DNA of 64,000 bases. It comes from Portibacter lacus (GTDB lineage: Bacteria; Bacteroidota; Bacteroidia; Chitinophagales; Saprospiraceae). The stretch's first letter is position 1, and each line of letters starts with the position of its first letter. Where the stretch lies: NCBI RefSeq assembly GCF_021533215.1, contig NZ_JAJNKA010000011.1, forward strand, positions 124,001 to 188,000, written 5' to 3'. The notes beneath the pieces are model-generated. The model saw only the letters and a list, made by a program, of their open reading frames with translations, did not search any database and was not told the DNA's origin. Made by a program: the position numbers and the translations under genes. This document shows, in pieces, positions 1 through 9,030 of this stretch.

Positions 1-80
1 GACTTGGCAATATCCATTGCACTTGTCCCTGCTTCATATTCCCGAATGTTGCCGTCCGGAAAAGTAATATTGATCATCAT
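1..80 (-). CDS. thrS: Threonyl-tRNA synthetase, N-terminal fragment (runs off the window)
   Basis: The reverse strand from 80 translates as MMINITFPDGNIREYEAG followed by TSAMDIAK and continues past the window edge. This is the start of the TGS domain that opens bacterial ThrRS, the enzyme that charges tRNA-Thr. Two adjacent ATG codons (80 and 77) could serve as start. A Bacteroidota -7 element lies at 106-113, and the upstream neighbour's terminator at 128-166 shows that thrS has its own promoter. Only 26 codons are visible, so the identification rests on the TGS N-terminus alone. Confidence 0.8.
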   Translation of the reverse strand, partial: MMINITFPDGNIREYEAGTSAMDIAK

Positions 81-105
81 AAATGTTTATTCTAGAATGA
101 ATGTG

Positions 106-113
106 CAAAATTA
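106..113 (-). promoter_or_regulatory. Probable thrS promoter, -7 element TAATTTTG
   Basis: On the reverse strand this reads TAATTTTG, matching the Bacteroidota -7 consensus TAnnTTTG, 26 bases upstream of the thrS ATG. No clear TTTG is seen about 19-21 bases upstream, where the poly-T tract of the preceding terminator lies. Confidence 0.45.
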
Positions 114-127
114 GGATTTTTATGGGA

Positions 128-166
128 TAAAAAAAGCCAGACGATCATGAATGTGACCGTCTGGCT
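128..166 (-). terminator. Rho-independent terminator of the M43 protease gene
   Basis: Inverted repeat AGCCAGACG (135-143) and CGTCTGGCT (158-166). Read on the reverse strand it is followed by a run of seven T. It lies just downstream of the stop codon at 220. Confidence 0.8.
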
Positions 167-219
167 ATTGAATAAGATTATTATTTATTCGTTAAAATTG
201 CATTGGCATTGCCACTGAG

Positions 220-2763
220 CTATTTGATAACGACAAATTTCTTAATAATTTGATCCACTCCATTGTTTAAATGGATGTAGTAAATTCCTGCATTTAACTC
301 TCCAACTTGAAGTTTTTCAGAATTGGATCCTTTAACAGCTTTTGTATTCTGTGTCATTACTTTTCTTCCTGACATGTCTAATACATTAATCTGAACTTGT
401 GAATCACTATTCGATCTATAATTAACATTTAGTAAATTATAAGTTGGATTAGGGAATATTTTCACTTTCGAAATCTTATCAGACGCTAACTCATTAAGAG
501 TAGTTTCTTCAGTAATTTCTCTTGCAGTATTAACACATCCTGAAATATTGATATCATCTAAATAGATGAAATCACTGTTAGAGGAAGCATCACATCTGAA
601 TCTGAATTTAGTAGTACTAGTGAATGTGCCAGTAATCGTTACTGTTTCATATTCTCTAGAATTATTACTGAAATCACTACCTCTAGACCAAGATACTAAT
701 GTAGCATAAGAACTACCACCATCTGTACTTGCTTGTAACCAGAAGTCTTCACCGTTCTCCATGCTTCTAGCATAGTAGCTGAAATCAATAACAACCTCAG
801 TATATCCAGCTAAATTTAGATTATCTGTTGTCGTTGTAGAAGAATTAGTATTGTCTCTTAATCTTATAGATCTAGATCCACTACTAGCGAATGTGCTTCC
901 ATTATTTAATGAACAATCACTTCCGCCATCATTCCAGATTCCGAATCCACCTTCAAAATCATTGAAGTCAATATTAACCGTTGTGCAACCTGTAGGATTA
1001 CAAGGTGCACAATCAGGGCCACCGCAATCTACACCAGTTTCTTGGCCGTTTTGGATACCATCAGTACAAGTAGGTTCTACTGGGCAATCAGGGCAATCAG
1101 GGCCACCACAATCTACGCCAGTTTCTTGACCATTTTGGATGCCATCATCACAAGTTGGCTCTACTGGACAATCAGGGCAATCAGGACCACCGCAATCTAC
1201 ACCAGTTTCTTGACCGTTTTGGATGCCATCAGTACAAGTAGGTTCTACTGGACAATCAGGGCAATCAGGACCACCACAATCTACACCAGTTTCTTGACCA
1301 TTCTGGATGCCATCATCACAAGTTGGACCATTTCCTCCTCCTAAGCAGAAGTTTGTGGTTTCTGAGCTGCCGAAGCTACCTCCACTTGCTACAGAATTTC
1401 CTCCAGCAGTAACACTATAAGATCCGTTTCCATATGTGCAACAGATTCCATCGCCATAAGCATCATTTATAATAAAGTCATAACAGCCATCTTCTAAGCA
1501 CAAGTCAATAGACACCGTCGATCCATCTGCTTGATTTCCATAAGTTCCTCCTTGAGCAACTGTTACACCATTGCCATCAGTAATGCTCCAACTAGTTTCT
1601 TCAGGATAGTTATCTAAAGTTATGGAAACATTTACATCAGTTCCTGCACATGGGCAAGTTGGACATTCAGAACCACCACAATCTACGCCTGTTTCGTCAC
1701 CATTTTGGATGCCATCATCACAAGTTGGATCTGGTGGACAATCAGGACAATCAGGACCACCGCAATCGACACCTGTTTCTTGACCGTTTTGGATACCATC
1801 GGTACATGTTGGGTCTGCAGGAGTTCCACAAGCAGTTGAAGACAAGAGACTTTCACGGAAACCTCCCGTATCAAAAATAGCTCTCATTCTAACTTTCTGT
1901 CCATTTGTAAATAGATTCATACAGGCATCGTCAGAGTAGTCCATGTAATTTTGTACCATATCAACAGTACCACAAGAAACATGTCCTTCATTACATCCTC
2001 CATTAGATGCATCTGATAAAGGCGTATCAGCTACAAAGTCATCAACTCCGCAGCCACCATCTCCCCAGATATGTCTAAGGTTAAGGTAGTGTCCTACTTC
2101 ATGAGTTAGAGTTCTTCCTAAGTCAAAAGGAGCTGTAGCTTGTCCTGGGCCACCTGTATATAGGTAATCATTAACAACACCATCAGTTGCAGCAGGGCCT
2201 CCTGGAAATTGTGCATACCCAAGGATTCCTCCTGTAATGTCACACACCCAGATATTAAGATAGTCTGCAGCTGGCCATGCGTCTTTACCTCCAGAAGAAG
2301 AGAATTTTACTTGATCATTTGTACCAAATGAAGTTTGTGATGTCGAAGTTCTAGTTATACCAGAAGTAGCTGCTCCTTGAGGATCAACTGAGGCTAGACA
2401 AAATTCAATTTCAGCGTCATCAGCTTGCGACCAAGTATTATCAGCATCAGCATTAAGTCTACGGAAATCTTCGTTCAAAATGGCTAGTTGTGTCATTATT
2501 TGTGCATCAGGGATGTTTTCAGCAGCGTTGTTGTATACAACGTGAAACACAACTGGAATAGTAATTATTCCATCAACCCTTGCGCCTTCATTTTTTTGCA
2601 TGTAAGCTCTGGTGGCTTTTTCGATTCTTTCCATTTTATGCTCTAGCTTAGGATCATTTTCCATTTGCATTTGCAAAACATCCATAGACCCACAATTTCT
2701 TTGGGCTTGAATGTTAGTAAGAAGATAAAGTGAAAACAGTGAGAGTAAAAGAATTCTTTTCAT
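220..2763 (-). CDS. Secreted M43 (pappalysin-like) zinc metalloprotease with Cys-rich repeats and T9SS sorting domain
   Basis: This 847-aa secreted protease begins with a signal peptide ending near residue 20 (NIQAQ). The catalytic domain carries the extended zinc motif HEVGHYLNLRH (221-231) and a downstream MDY Met-turn at 274-276, typical of M43 metalloproteases. Two copies of a Cys-rich repeat of the form PTCxDGIQNGxETGVDCGG (318-370) precede a domain of about 100 residues, and four more copies at exact 28-residue spacing follow (480-588). A beta-rich, jelly-roll-like region comes next, then a C-terminal T9SS type A sorting domain (KIFPNPTYNLLNVNY, ending VKKFVVIK-like). The gene is monocistronic, with a terminator just beyond it. 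The substrate is unknown; family members cleave extracellular proteins. Role inferred from motifs. Confidence 0.9.
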   Translation of the reverse strand: MKRILLLSLFSLYLLTNIQAQRNCGSMDVLQMQMENDPKLEHKMERIEKATRAYMQKNEGARVDGIITIPVVFHVVYNNAAENIPDAQIMTQLAILNEDFRRLNADADNTWSQADDAEIEFCLASVDPQGAATSGITRTSTSQTSFGTNDQVKFSSSGGKDAWPAADYLNIWVCDITGGILGYAQFPGGPAATDGVVNDYLYTGGPGQATAPFDLGRTLTHEVGHYLNLRHIWGDGGCGVDDFVADTPLSDASNGGCNEGHVSCGTVDMVQNYMDYSDDACMNLFTNGQKVRMRAIFDTGGFRESLLSSTACGTPADPTCTDGIQNGQETGVDCGGPDCPDCPPDPTCDDGIQNGDETGVDCGGSECPTCPCAGTDVNVSITLDNYPEETSWSITDGNGVTVAQGGTYGNQADGSTVSIDLCLEDGCYDFIINDAYGDGICCTYGNGSYSVTAGGNSVASGGSFGSSETTNFCLGGGNGPTCDDGIQNGQETGVDCGGPDCPDCPVEPTCTDGIQNGQETGVDCGGPDCPDCPVEPTCDDGIQNGQETGVDCGGPDCPDCPVEPTCTDGIQNGQETGVDCGGPDCAPCNPTGCTTVNIDFNDFEGGFGIWNDGGSDCSLNNGSTFASSGSRSIRLRDNTNSSTTTTDNLNLAGYTEVVIDFSYYARSMENGEDFWLQASTDGGSSYATLVSWSRGSDFSNNSREYETVTITGTFTSTTKFRFRCDASSNSDFIYLDDINISGCVNTAREITEETTLNELASDKISKVKIFPNPTYNLLNVNYRSNSDSQVQINVLDMSGRKVMTQNTKAVKGSNSEKLQVGELNAGIYYIHLNNGVDQIIKKFVVIK
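1000..1326 (-). repeat. Four tandem 84-bp units encoding the Cys-rich repeat
   Basis: Residues 480-588 of the M43 protease are four in-frame units of 28 residues, so the DNA repeats every 84 bp with few differences, mainly an Asp/Thr swap after the Cys (CDDG or CTDG). Two further units lie at 1654-1812. The near identity suggests recent duplication or gene conversion. Confidence 0.9.
1654..1812 (-). repeat. Two further copies of the Cys-rich repeat unit
   Basis: These encode residues 318-370 of the M43 protease, directly after the catalytic domain. The second copy is the most diverged (GDETG and GGSEC instead of GQETG and GGPDC). Confidence 0.8.
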
Positions 2764-2822
2764 ATCAAAGTTTGGTTTAAATTGTTAGTTAATTGCTTTC
2801 TCCAGAAGCTAAAATTCGTTAT

Positions 2823-2854
2823 AAAAGATAAGGGCAAGAGTGTAGTTTGCCCAA
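2823..2854 (-). promoter_or_regulatory. Possible promoter with inverted repeat in its spacer
   Basis: On the reverse strand TTGG (2854-2851) is followed after 20 bases by TATCTTTT (2830-2823), a near match to the Bacteroidota promoter, about 60 bases upstream of the M43 protease start. The spacer holds the inverted repeat GGGCAA (2832-2837) / TTGCCC (2847-2852), which could be an operator. Neither element is a perfect consensus match. Confidence 0.3.
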
Positions 2855-3053
2855 GTTAAAAAAATAATTTCTTTTTTATTTTACTTTTGGGCAAATAATT
2901 AATCGAATAAATTAACTTTTCGCATTTTAATTGCACCATGTGCTAATGAAGACAAACGAAATTAGATGTGATTCATTAAGTTATTTTATGCATTAATTAA
3001 TATTATACTATTTTAGATTTATTTTGGGTTGTTAAAAAAATAACTGTAGTCAT

Positions 3054-4121
3054 ATGTTAAACATTGGGTTTCTAAAAGGGAAGGTTGATCTGAAATGCCC
3101 TATTTCACCGGATTTGATTAAAAAATATCAATCCATATCATTAAATATTCTAGCAGAAAAAGGAATTAATGAAGCTGCTTTTTTTGCAACTGGAAGATAT
3201 GAAGGGGTGGAAATGGTAGATAGAATGGAGGTTGTTAAGAAATCAGATATTTTATTCTGCTCCGAGAACATAAGTAACGAGGAATTGTCGAATATTAAAG
3301 AAACGGCACATTTTATTTCGTTGCTCGAGCCTTATAATAATAAGGAGGTAGAAGGGCAAATGCAAGCTTATCCATTTAAGACCTTTAGTATGGATATGAT
3401 TCCTAGAACCTCTCTGGCTCAATCGATGGACGTCTTATCATCGATGGCTTCTGTTGCTGGATACAAGGCAGTACTAAAAGCTGCTGATTTACTTCCGAGG
3501 TACTTACCGATGATGATAACTGCTGCAGGAAGTATAAAACCATCTAAAGTTTTGGTAATAGGAGCAGGAGTTGCAGGACTTCAAGCCATCGCTACAGCCA
3601 GAAGGCTTGGTGCAATGGTGGAGGCTTTCGATGTTAGAAGTGCTTCTAAAGAAGAGGTAGAAAGTTTGGGCGCAAAATTCGTAGAAGTCGAAGGAGCAGC
3701 CGATGACAAAGGAGCTGGCGGTTATGCTGTGCAGCAATCAGAAGATTTTCTTAAAAGACAACAGGCAGAAGTTCAGAAAAGAGCTTCTAATGCTGATATC
3801 ATCATCACAACCGCACAATTGAGAGGAAGACCTGCACCGAAGTTGATTCTTAAGGAAACGGTTAATAATATGAAGCCAGGTTCAGTTATCATTGACTTAG
3901 CGTCCTCTACTGGAGGTAATTGTGAAGTAACTGAAGATCAAAAAACCATTCAAGTAAATGGGGTAACCATCGTAGGGAATTCAGCACTAGCTAATGAAAT
4001 GATTCAGGATGCTAGTAACTTATTAAGTAATAATATTTTCAATTTTGTCAATATTATGGTGAAGGATGGAGCCCTTCATTATGATTCAGAAAATGAAATC
4101 TTAGTTAAAAGTAAACTTTAA
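3054..4121 (+). CDS. pntAA: NAD(P) transhydrogenase subunit alpha, soluble NAD-binding part
   Basis: This is domain I of the proton-translocating transhydrogenase, which transfers hydride from NADH to NADP+ using the proton gradient. At 355 aa it is the split, three-gene form rather than the fused PntA. Visible are the conserved PRTSLAQSMDVLSSMAS segment (117-133), the dinucleotide-binding glycine motif GAGVAGLQA (170-178) and the RPAPKLI region after it. It is the first of three genes in the order pntAA-pntAB-pntB, with 5 bp to the next. The product is cytoplasmic, docked on the membrane subunits. The divergent 290-bp gap upstream must hold the promoter, but no clear -7 element was found there. 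Confidence 0.95.
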   Translation: MLNIGFLKGKVDLKCPISPDLIKKYQSISLNILAEKGINEAAFFATGRYEGVEMVDRMEVVKKSDILFCSENISNEELSNIKETAHFISLLEPYNNKEVEGQMQAYPFKTFSMDMIPRTSLAQSMDVLSSMASVAGYKAVLKAADLLPRYLPMMITAAGSIKPSKVLVIGAGVAGLQAIATARRLGAMVEAFDVRSASKEEVESLGAKFVEVEGAADDKGAGGYAVQQSEDFLKRQQAEVQKRASNADIIITTAQLRGRPAPKLILKETVNNMKPGSVIIDLASSTGGNCEVTEDQKTIQVNGVTIVGNSALANEMIQDASNLLSNNIFNFVNIMVKDGALHYDSENEILVKSKL

Positions 4122-4126
4122 AAGAC

Positions 4127-4447
4127 ATGGAACAAATTACGCAATTCGTTGCGGCGAATCTTATTTATATATACCTCATAGCATTCACGGTTTTGCTTGG
4201 TTTCGAGGTAATTTCTAAAGTTCCCACCGTTCTTCATACACCACTAATGTCAGGTGCTAATGCGATCAGTGGGGTGGTTATTATAGGTGCTATTATTCTA
4301 ATAAGAAGTTCTGAATCAGATGACTATGTTAGTCTGATTTTTGGTACACTAGGGATTGTTTTGGCGATGATCAATGTTGTCGGAGGATTTGCAGTGACTG
4401 ATAGAATGTTAGAAATGTTTAAGAAAAAGAAAAAGGCACAATCATGA
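4127..4447 (+). CDS. pntAB: NAD(P) transhydrogenase subunit alpha, membrane part
   Basis: This 106-aa protein has three hydrophobic segments (about residues 12-32, 45-62 and 70-92) and a lysine-rich C-terminus (KKKKKAQS). It matches the small membrane piece of the alpha subunit in split transhydrogenases. It starts 5 bp after pntAA and overlaps pntB by 4 bp (ATGA), indicating translational coupling. With PntB it forms the proton channel. Confidence 0.92.
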   Translation: MEQITQFVAANLIYIYLIAFTVLLGFEVISKVPTVLHTPLMSGANAISGVVIIGAIILIRSSESDDYVSLIFGTLGIVLAMINVVGGFAVTDRMLEMFKKKKKAQS

Positions 4448-5832
4448 TAAAGACAATTTTAGATATAGGATTTTTGATTGCGGCCATTTCATTTATAAAC
4501 GGATTGAGGAGACTGAGTACTCCAGCGACTGCACGAAAAGGAAATTTGATAGCTGGCGCAGGTATGATTCTAGCCATAATCATTGCGATCATCTATCCAT
4601 TAGGAGATGAAGGAAGTGGGAATTATCCATGGATCATAGGAGGAATTGCTATTGGTTCACTCATAGGGTGGGTTGCGGCTAAGAAAGTACAAATGACGGC
4701 CATGCCTCAGTTGGTTTCTATTTTCAATGGACTCGGTGGAGCGTGTGCGGTATTGCTCGCTGTCCTAGAAATGCTTAAGTCCTCAGCAGATAATAAAATA
4801 GGCATCGCGATATCTGTATTTACGTTGCTCGTAGGTGCAATTTCATTTACGGGAAGTATTCTAGCATACTTGAAACTAGACGGTAAAGTGAAGGATAAGC
4901 ATGTAATTCTTCCTGGTCATACTTATGTAAATATTGCCTTCCTAATTGCAAGTATAGTGATTGCAGTACTGTATGTCTTGAATCCATCATCTACCATGCT
5001 TATCGTTTTAATTGTAATAAGTTTGGTGTACGGATTTTCATTTGTGGCGCCGATCGGAGGTGCGGATATGCCAGTAGTGATCTCCTTGTTGAATTCACTT
5101 ACAGGAATTTCAGCAGCAACAGCAGGATTTATCTACAATAATCAAATCATGATAATCGGTGGAATATTAGTTGGAGCTTCTGGGACCATTCTTACCGTCT
5201 TAATGTGTAATGCTATGAATCGTTCATTGCTGAATGTGATTATCGGTGGATTCGGAAGTTCAGGTGGTTCCTCTTCTGGAGCGGACCTAGATGGAAAGAC
5301 AGCGAAAGAAGTTTCTTCTTATGATGCAGCAGTAATGCTTAATTATTCTAGTTCAGTTATGATTGTTCCAGGATATGGTCTTGCCGTAGCTCAAGCACAA
5401 AAAGTTTGTAAAGAACTAGATGAATTACTCTCAGAAAATGGTGTAGATGTTAATTATGCCATCCATCCTGTCGCTGGAAGGATGCCAGGTCATATGAATG
5501 TTTTACTTGCTGAAGCGGATGTTCCTTACGCTAAATTGAAAGATTTAGATGAAGCGAATGCAATGCTACCCTCTACGGATGTGGTTGTGATTGTCGGTGC
5601 GAATGATGTGGTGAACCCATCTGCTTTAGATGATCCAGGAAGTCCTGTTTACGGTATGCCAGTTCTAAAAGTTTGGGAGGCTAAGAATGTCATTATCATG
5701 AAAAGAAGTATGAGCCCAGGATATGCCGGTATTCAGAACCCTTTATTTTTCAATGACAATTCATCGATGTTTTTTGGAGATGCGAAAGACAGCATAAATA
5801 AATTAGTGACGGAAATAAAATCTTTAGGATAG
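4444..5832 (+). CDS. pntB: NAD(P) transhydrogenase subunit beta
   Basis: This 462-aa protein has an N-terminal half with multiple membrane helices and a C-terminal NADP(H)-binding domain III. Domain III shows VPGYGLAVAQAQ (about 306), HPVAGRMPGHMNVLLAEA, VGANDVVNPSALDDPGSP and the final GYAGIQNPLFF, all hallmarks of PntB. It completes the pnt operon and overlaps pntAB by 4 bp. The complex makes NADPH for biosynthesis and redox defence. The HAD gene starts 4 bp after its stop, so transcription probably continues into it. Confidence 0.96.
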   Translation: MIKTILDIGFLIAAISFINGLRRLSTPATARKGNLIAGAGMILAIIIAIIYPLGDEGSGNYPWIIGGIAIGSLIGWVAAKKVQMTAMPQLVSIFNGLGGACAVLLAVLEMLKSSADNKIGIAISVFTLLVGAISFTGSILAYLKLDGKVKDKHVILPGHTYVNIAFLIASIVIAVLYVLNPSSTMLIVLIVISLVYGFSFVAPIGGADMPVVISLLNSLTGISAATAGFIYNNQIMIIGGILVGASGTILTVLMCNAMNRSLLNVIIGGFGSSGGSSSGADLDGKTAKEVSSYDAAVMLNYSSSVMIVPGYGLAVAQAQKVCKELDELLSENGVDVNYAIHPVAGRMPGHMNVLLAEADVPYAKLKDLDEANAMLPSTDVVVIVGANDVVNPSALDDPGSPVYGMPVLKVWEAKNVIIMKRSMSPGYAGIQNPLFFNDNSSMFFGDAKDSINKLVTEIKSLG

Positions 5833-5836
5833 AAGA

Positions 5837-6463
5837 ATGATCAAAACCATCATATTTGATTTCGGAAATGTATTATATGATCTAAACCTGCCTTTATTTT
5901 ACTCGAATATGTCGACACTTCTGCAGGAAGACGTGACAGATGGATTGCCAGAGGAATTAAGCAGGGCAATAGTGGATTATGATGCAAGTTTAATCAATAC
6001 AGAAACATTCATATGGAAGTTTCAGCATTATAAAAATGGTGATTTAGATCCACTTGCTATTATCAATTGCTGGAATAGTATGCTTGATAAATTTCCTGCT
6101 CATCGTTGGGACTTTTTAGAAAAATTGAACGAAAAATATAACCTTTACCTTCTTAGTAATATCAATGAATTGCACTTATCTACGGTATATAAACACATCA
6201 CAAAAGTTCACGGTAGAATAGATTTCGAAACAAAATATTTTAAAGCGGTGTTCTATTCTCATCTCATTCATTTAACGAAGCCGAATAAGGAAATTTATGA
6301 ATATGTCCAAGATGGACTCCATCTTAAAGGCAGTGAATTGTTGTTCATTGATGATAGAAAAGAAAATGTAGAAGCAGCAAAAGCTTATGGCTGGAACGCA
6401 ATACAACATAACCCAGAAGTTGATATCGTTAATGTTTTTGATGTTTATGTAGGTCAATTTTAA
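5837..6463 (+). CDS. HAD-family phosphatase (YihX-like)
   Basis: This 208-aa HAD hydrolase has motif I IIFDFGNVLYDLN at residues 5-17, with the first Asp of DFGNV as probable nucleophile. Motif II is near LLSNIN, a Lys lies in HLTKPNKEIYEY, and motif III is LFIDDRKENVEAA. The DFGNV form is typical of the alpha-D-glucose-1-phosphate phosphatase (YihX) group, but the substrate cannot be read from sequence. It lies 4 bp after pntB and 3 bp before recX, so it is probably cotranscribed. Confidence 0.85.
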   Translation: MIKTIIFDFGNVLYDLNLPLFYSNMSTLLQEDVTDGLPEELSRAIVDYDASLINTETFIWKFQHYKNGDLDPLAIINCWNSMLDKFPAHRWDFLEKLNEKYNLYLLSNINELHLSTVYKHITKVHGRIDFETKYFKAVFYSHLIHLTKPNKEIYEYVQDGLHLKGSELLFIDDRKENVEAAKAYGWNAIQHNPEVDIVNVFDVYVGQF

Positions 6464-6466
6464 AGT

Positions 6467-6916
6467 ATGATTACAGAGTTTGATATCAAGGTGGAGAAAA
6501 TGAGAAAATACTGTCTGTTTGCAGATAGATGCCACAGAGATGTTCGGACGAAGTTGATTAAGGATAAGATTTACGGAGATGAGTTAGAGCAAATAATGGC
6601 GGTACTGATCGAAGAGAATTTTCTAAACGAAGAAAGATTTGCTAAAGCTTTTGTAAAAGGTAAATTCAAACAAAATAAGTGGGGTAAGAAGCGGATAATG
6701 ATGGAATTAAAACAGCGTGGAATTTCTCCTTACTGCATTAGAAAAGGCTTCGAAGAGATAAGTGATGAGGAATATTGGGAAATGGCACGTAAATTATATG
6801 AAAAGAAATTCGATCTTGTGAGAGAAACAGATCTGTATAAGAAAAGGCAAAAAGTGCTGAATTACATGATAAGCAAAGGGTATGAATACGAAGTGGTGAA
6901 AGAATTCATGGGCTAG
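6467..6916 (+). CDS. recX: Regulatory protein RecX
   Basis: This 149-aa protein has the three-helix repeat organisation of RecX, which binds RecA and inhibits its filament extension and recombinase activity. The diagnostic segment is FLNEERFAKAFVKGKFKQ, continuing NKWGKKRIMMELKQRGIS, at about residues 52-86. Unlike many bacteria, recX here is not beside recA but sits between a HAD phosphatase gene and uvrB, so it may be coregulated with excision repair. Confidence 0.85.
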   Translation: MITEFDIKVEKMRKYCLFADRCHRDVRTKLIKDKIYGDELEQIMAVLIEENFLNEERFAKAFVKGKFKQNKWGKKRIMMELKQRGISPYCIRKGFEEISDEEYWEMARKLYEKKFDLVRETDLYKKRQKVLNYMISKGYEYEVVKEFMG

Positions 6917-6979
6917 TTGCTCATTGAAAACCATTGCTCGATCGATATCCTAGAATTGAAAATACAAAACCTGGACAAT

Positions 6980-9004
6980 ATGGCTTTTAATCTTACTTCT
7001 AAATACGAACCTACAGGAGATCAACCAGCTGCAATTAAGCAATTGGTAAGAGGCATTCAGAATAATGATGATGCTCAAGTATTATTAGGAGTAACAGGTT
7101 CTGGAAAAACATTTACTATTGCTAATGTTATACAAGAGCTTAATAAACCTACATTGGTCCTTACCCATAATAAGACTTTAACGGCTCAGTTGTATGGGGA
7201 ATTCACAGAGTTTTTCCCCGATAATGCTGTTGAATATTTTGTTTCTTACTATGATTACTACCAGCCTGAAGCGTATATGTCAGTTTCAGACACCTATATA
7301 GAGAAGGATCTTTCTATCAATGAACAGATCGATAAACTAAGGTTGAGAGCAACATCTTCGCTGCTTTCTGGACGTAGAGATGTGATCATAGTAGCTTCAG
7401 TTTCTTGTATCTATGGTATGGGGAATCCAGAAGATTATGCAGGCTCTATTATCCGAATAAAAAAAGGAGAAGTGATTTCGAGAAATGCATTTCTTTATAA
7501 ATTAGTTAGTAGTCTTTATTCACGATCTGATATCGAATTCAAAAGAGGGACATTTCGGGTGAAAGGGGACACGGTAGATATAAATCTACCTTATCTGGAT
7601 TATGGATATCGAATTACTTTTTTCGGAGATGAAATAGAAACAATCGATCGCTTAGAGTTAGAGACGGGGAAGCGAATAGAAGGCATGGATGATGCAGCAA
7701 TCTTTCCAGCAAACTTATATGTGGCACCGAAAGATAAACTAACAGAAATTATTAGAGATATAGAAGATGAACTCTATCGACATGAAAAGTTTTTCGAAGC
7801 AGAAGGGCGCTTCTTAGAAGCTAAGCGGATTAAGGAGCGGGTCAATTTTGACTTAGAGATGATAAGGGAACTTGGATATTGTAATGGAATAGAAAATTAT
7901 TCACGATTTTTCGATGGGCGGAAGCCAGGAACTCGGCCATTCTGCCTGCTTGATTATTTTCCAGAAGACTTCTTAATGGTTATTGATGAAAGTCACCAAA
8001 CAATACCTCAAGTTCGAGGAATGTGGGGCGGAGATAGAGCGCGAAAATTAAACCTAGTCAATTATGGGTTTAGACTACCTTCAGCGATGGATAATAGACC
8101 ACTAGCTTTCGAGGAATTCGAAAGGATTGTTCCACAGGTGATTTACGTAAGTGCAACCCCTGGAGATCACGAACTTGAACAAACAGAAGGTGTAGTGGTA
8201 GAGCAAGTTGTTCGGCCAACAGGTCTGCTAGATCCGCCGATAGAAGTTCGTCCAAGTATTAACCAGATTGATGACTTACTGGATGAAATTAGCAAAAGAA
8301 TTGCGGTTGATGAACGTGTCCTTGTCACAACTTTGACAAAAAGAATGTCGGAGGAACTAACTAAATACCTTATCAAATTAGAAGTAAAAACAAGATATAT
8401 CCACTCAGAAATAGACACGATGGATCGAGTAGAAATCCTGCGAGACCTTCGATTAGGAGAGTATGATGTTTTAGTTGGGGTCAACTTGTTAAGAGAAGGA
8501 CTGGATCTTCCTGAAGTTTCTTTAGTAGCGATCATTGATGCTGATAAAGAGGGTTTCTTGAGAAATGAGAGATCGTTAACACAGACTGCTGGGCGTGCGG
8601 CGAGAAATTCTAATGGATTGGTTATATTTTATGCGGATAAGGTTACAGATTCGATGCAGAAAACGATAGATGAAACGAATCGACGTAGAATAAAACAGAT
8701 CGAATACAATGAAGAGCACGGAATTACACCTACGACCATTTTCAAATCTAAAGAAGATATATTAGCACAGAAGTCGATACTTGATATTAAAGGGAAAGTA
8801 TCGAAAGCTTATGTGGAACCAACAGGTTCATCTATTGCTGCTGATCCGGTAGTAGGATATATGAGTAAGGATCAACTCGGTTCATTAATTGATGCAACGG
8901 AGGCTAAAATGAAGAAAGCAGCTAAAGAACTAGATTTTATTTCTGCTGCACAATATAGAGATGAGCTGAATGCACTTAAAAAGAAGCGGAAGGCTAGTGT
9001 ATAA
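6980..9004 (+). CDS. uvrB: Excinuclease ABC subunit B
   Basis: UvrB is the damage-verifying helicase of nucleotide excision repair, acting with UvrA and UvrC. From the ATG at 6980 the product is 674 aa, beginning MAFNLTSKYEPTGDQPAAI as the family does. An in-frame TTG at 6917 would add 21 residues that do not look like UvrB, so ATG 6980 is preferred. Visible are Walker A GVTGSGKTFT, the beta-hairpin YYDYYQPEAY, the helicase box DESH, VGVNLLREGLDLPEVSL, the TAGRAARN motif and the C-terminal UVR motif (KELDFISAAQYRDEL). It follows recX with about 60 bp between stop and the chosen start. Confidence 0.97.
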   Translation: MAFNLTSKYEPTGDQPAAIKQLVRGIQNNDDAQVLLGVTGSGKTFTIANVIQELNKPTLVLTHNKTLTAQLYGEFTEFFPDNAVEYFVSYYDYYQPEAYMSVSDTYIEKDLSINEQIDKLRLRATSSLLSGRRDVIIVASVSCIYGMGNPEDYAGSIIRIKKGEVISRNAFLYKLVSSLYSRSDIEFKRGTFRVKGDTVDINLPYLDYGYRITFFGDEIETIDRLELETGKRIEGMDDAAIFPANLYVAPKDKLTEIIRDIEDELYRHEKFFEAEGRFLEAKRIKERVNFDLEMIRELGYCNGIENYSRFFDGRKPGTRPFCLLDYFPEDFLMVIDESHQTIPQVRGMWGGDRARKLNLVNYGFRLPSAMDNRPLAFEEFERIVPQVIYVSATPGDHELEQTEGVVVEQVVRPTGLLDPPIEVRPSINQIDDLLDEISKRIAVDERVLVTTLTKRMSEELTKYLIKLEVKTRYIHSEIDTMDRVEILRDLRLGEYDVLVGVNLLREGLDLPEVSLVAIIDADKEGFLRNERSLTQTAGRAARNSNGLVIFYADKVTDSMQKTIDETNRRRIKQIEYNEEHGITPTTIFKSKEDILAQKSILDIKGKVSKAYVEPTGSSIAADPVVGYMSKDQLGSLIDATEAKMKKAAKELDFISAAQYRDELNALKKKRKASV

Positions 9005-9030
9005 ATAAAATGATCATTTAAATTTTTGTT

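Noticed and set aside
1042-1344. A plus-strand frame of 100 codons inside the M43 protease gene
   Set aside because: It is the antisense of the 84-bp repeats, so its open length is a by-product of the coding repeat.
3504-3737. Antisense reading frames in pntAA and other conserved genes (also 53946-54314 in pheT and 49229-49714)
   Set aside because: They are shadows of conserved genes on the opposite strand with no promoter or recognisable protein family.
6917-6979. TTG at 6917 as the start of uvrB
   Set aside because: The extra 21 residues have no UvrB similarity and the ATG at 6980 begins with the family's usual N-terminus.
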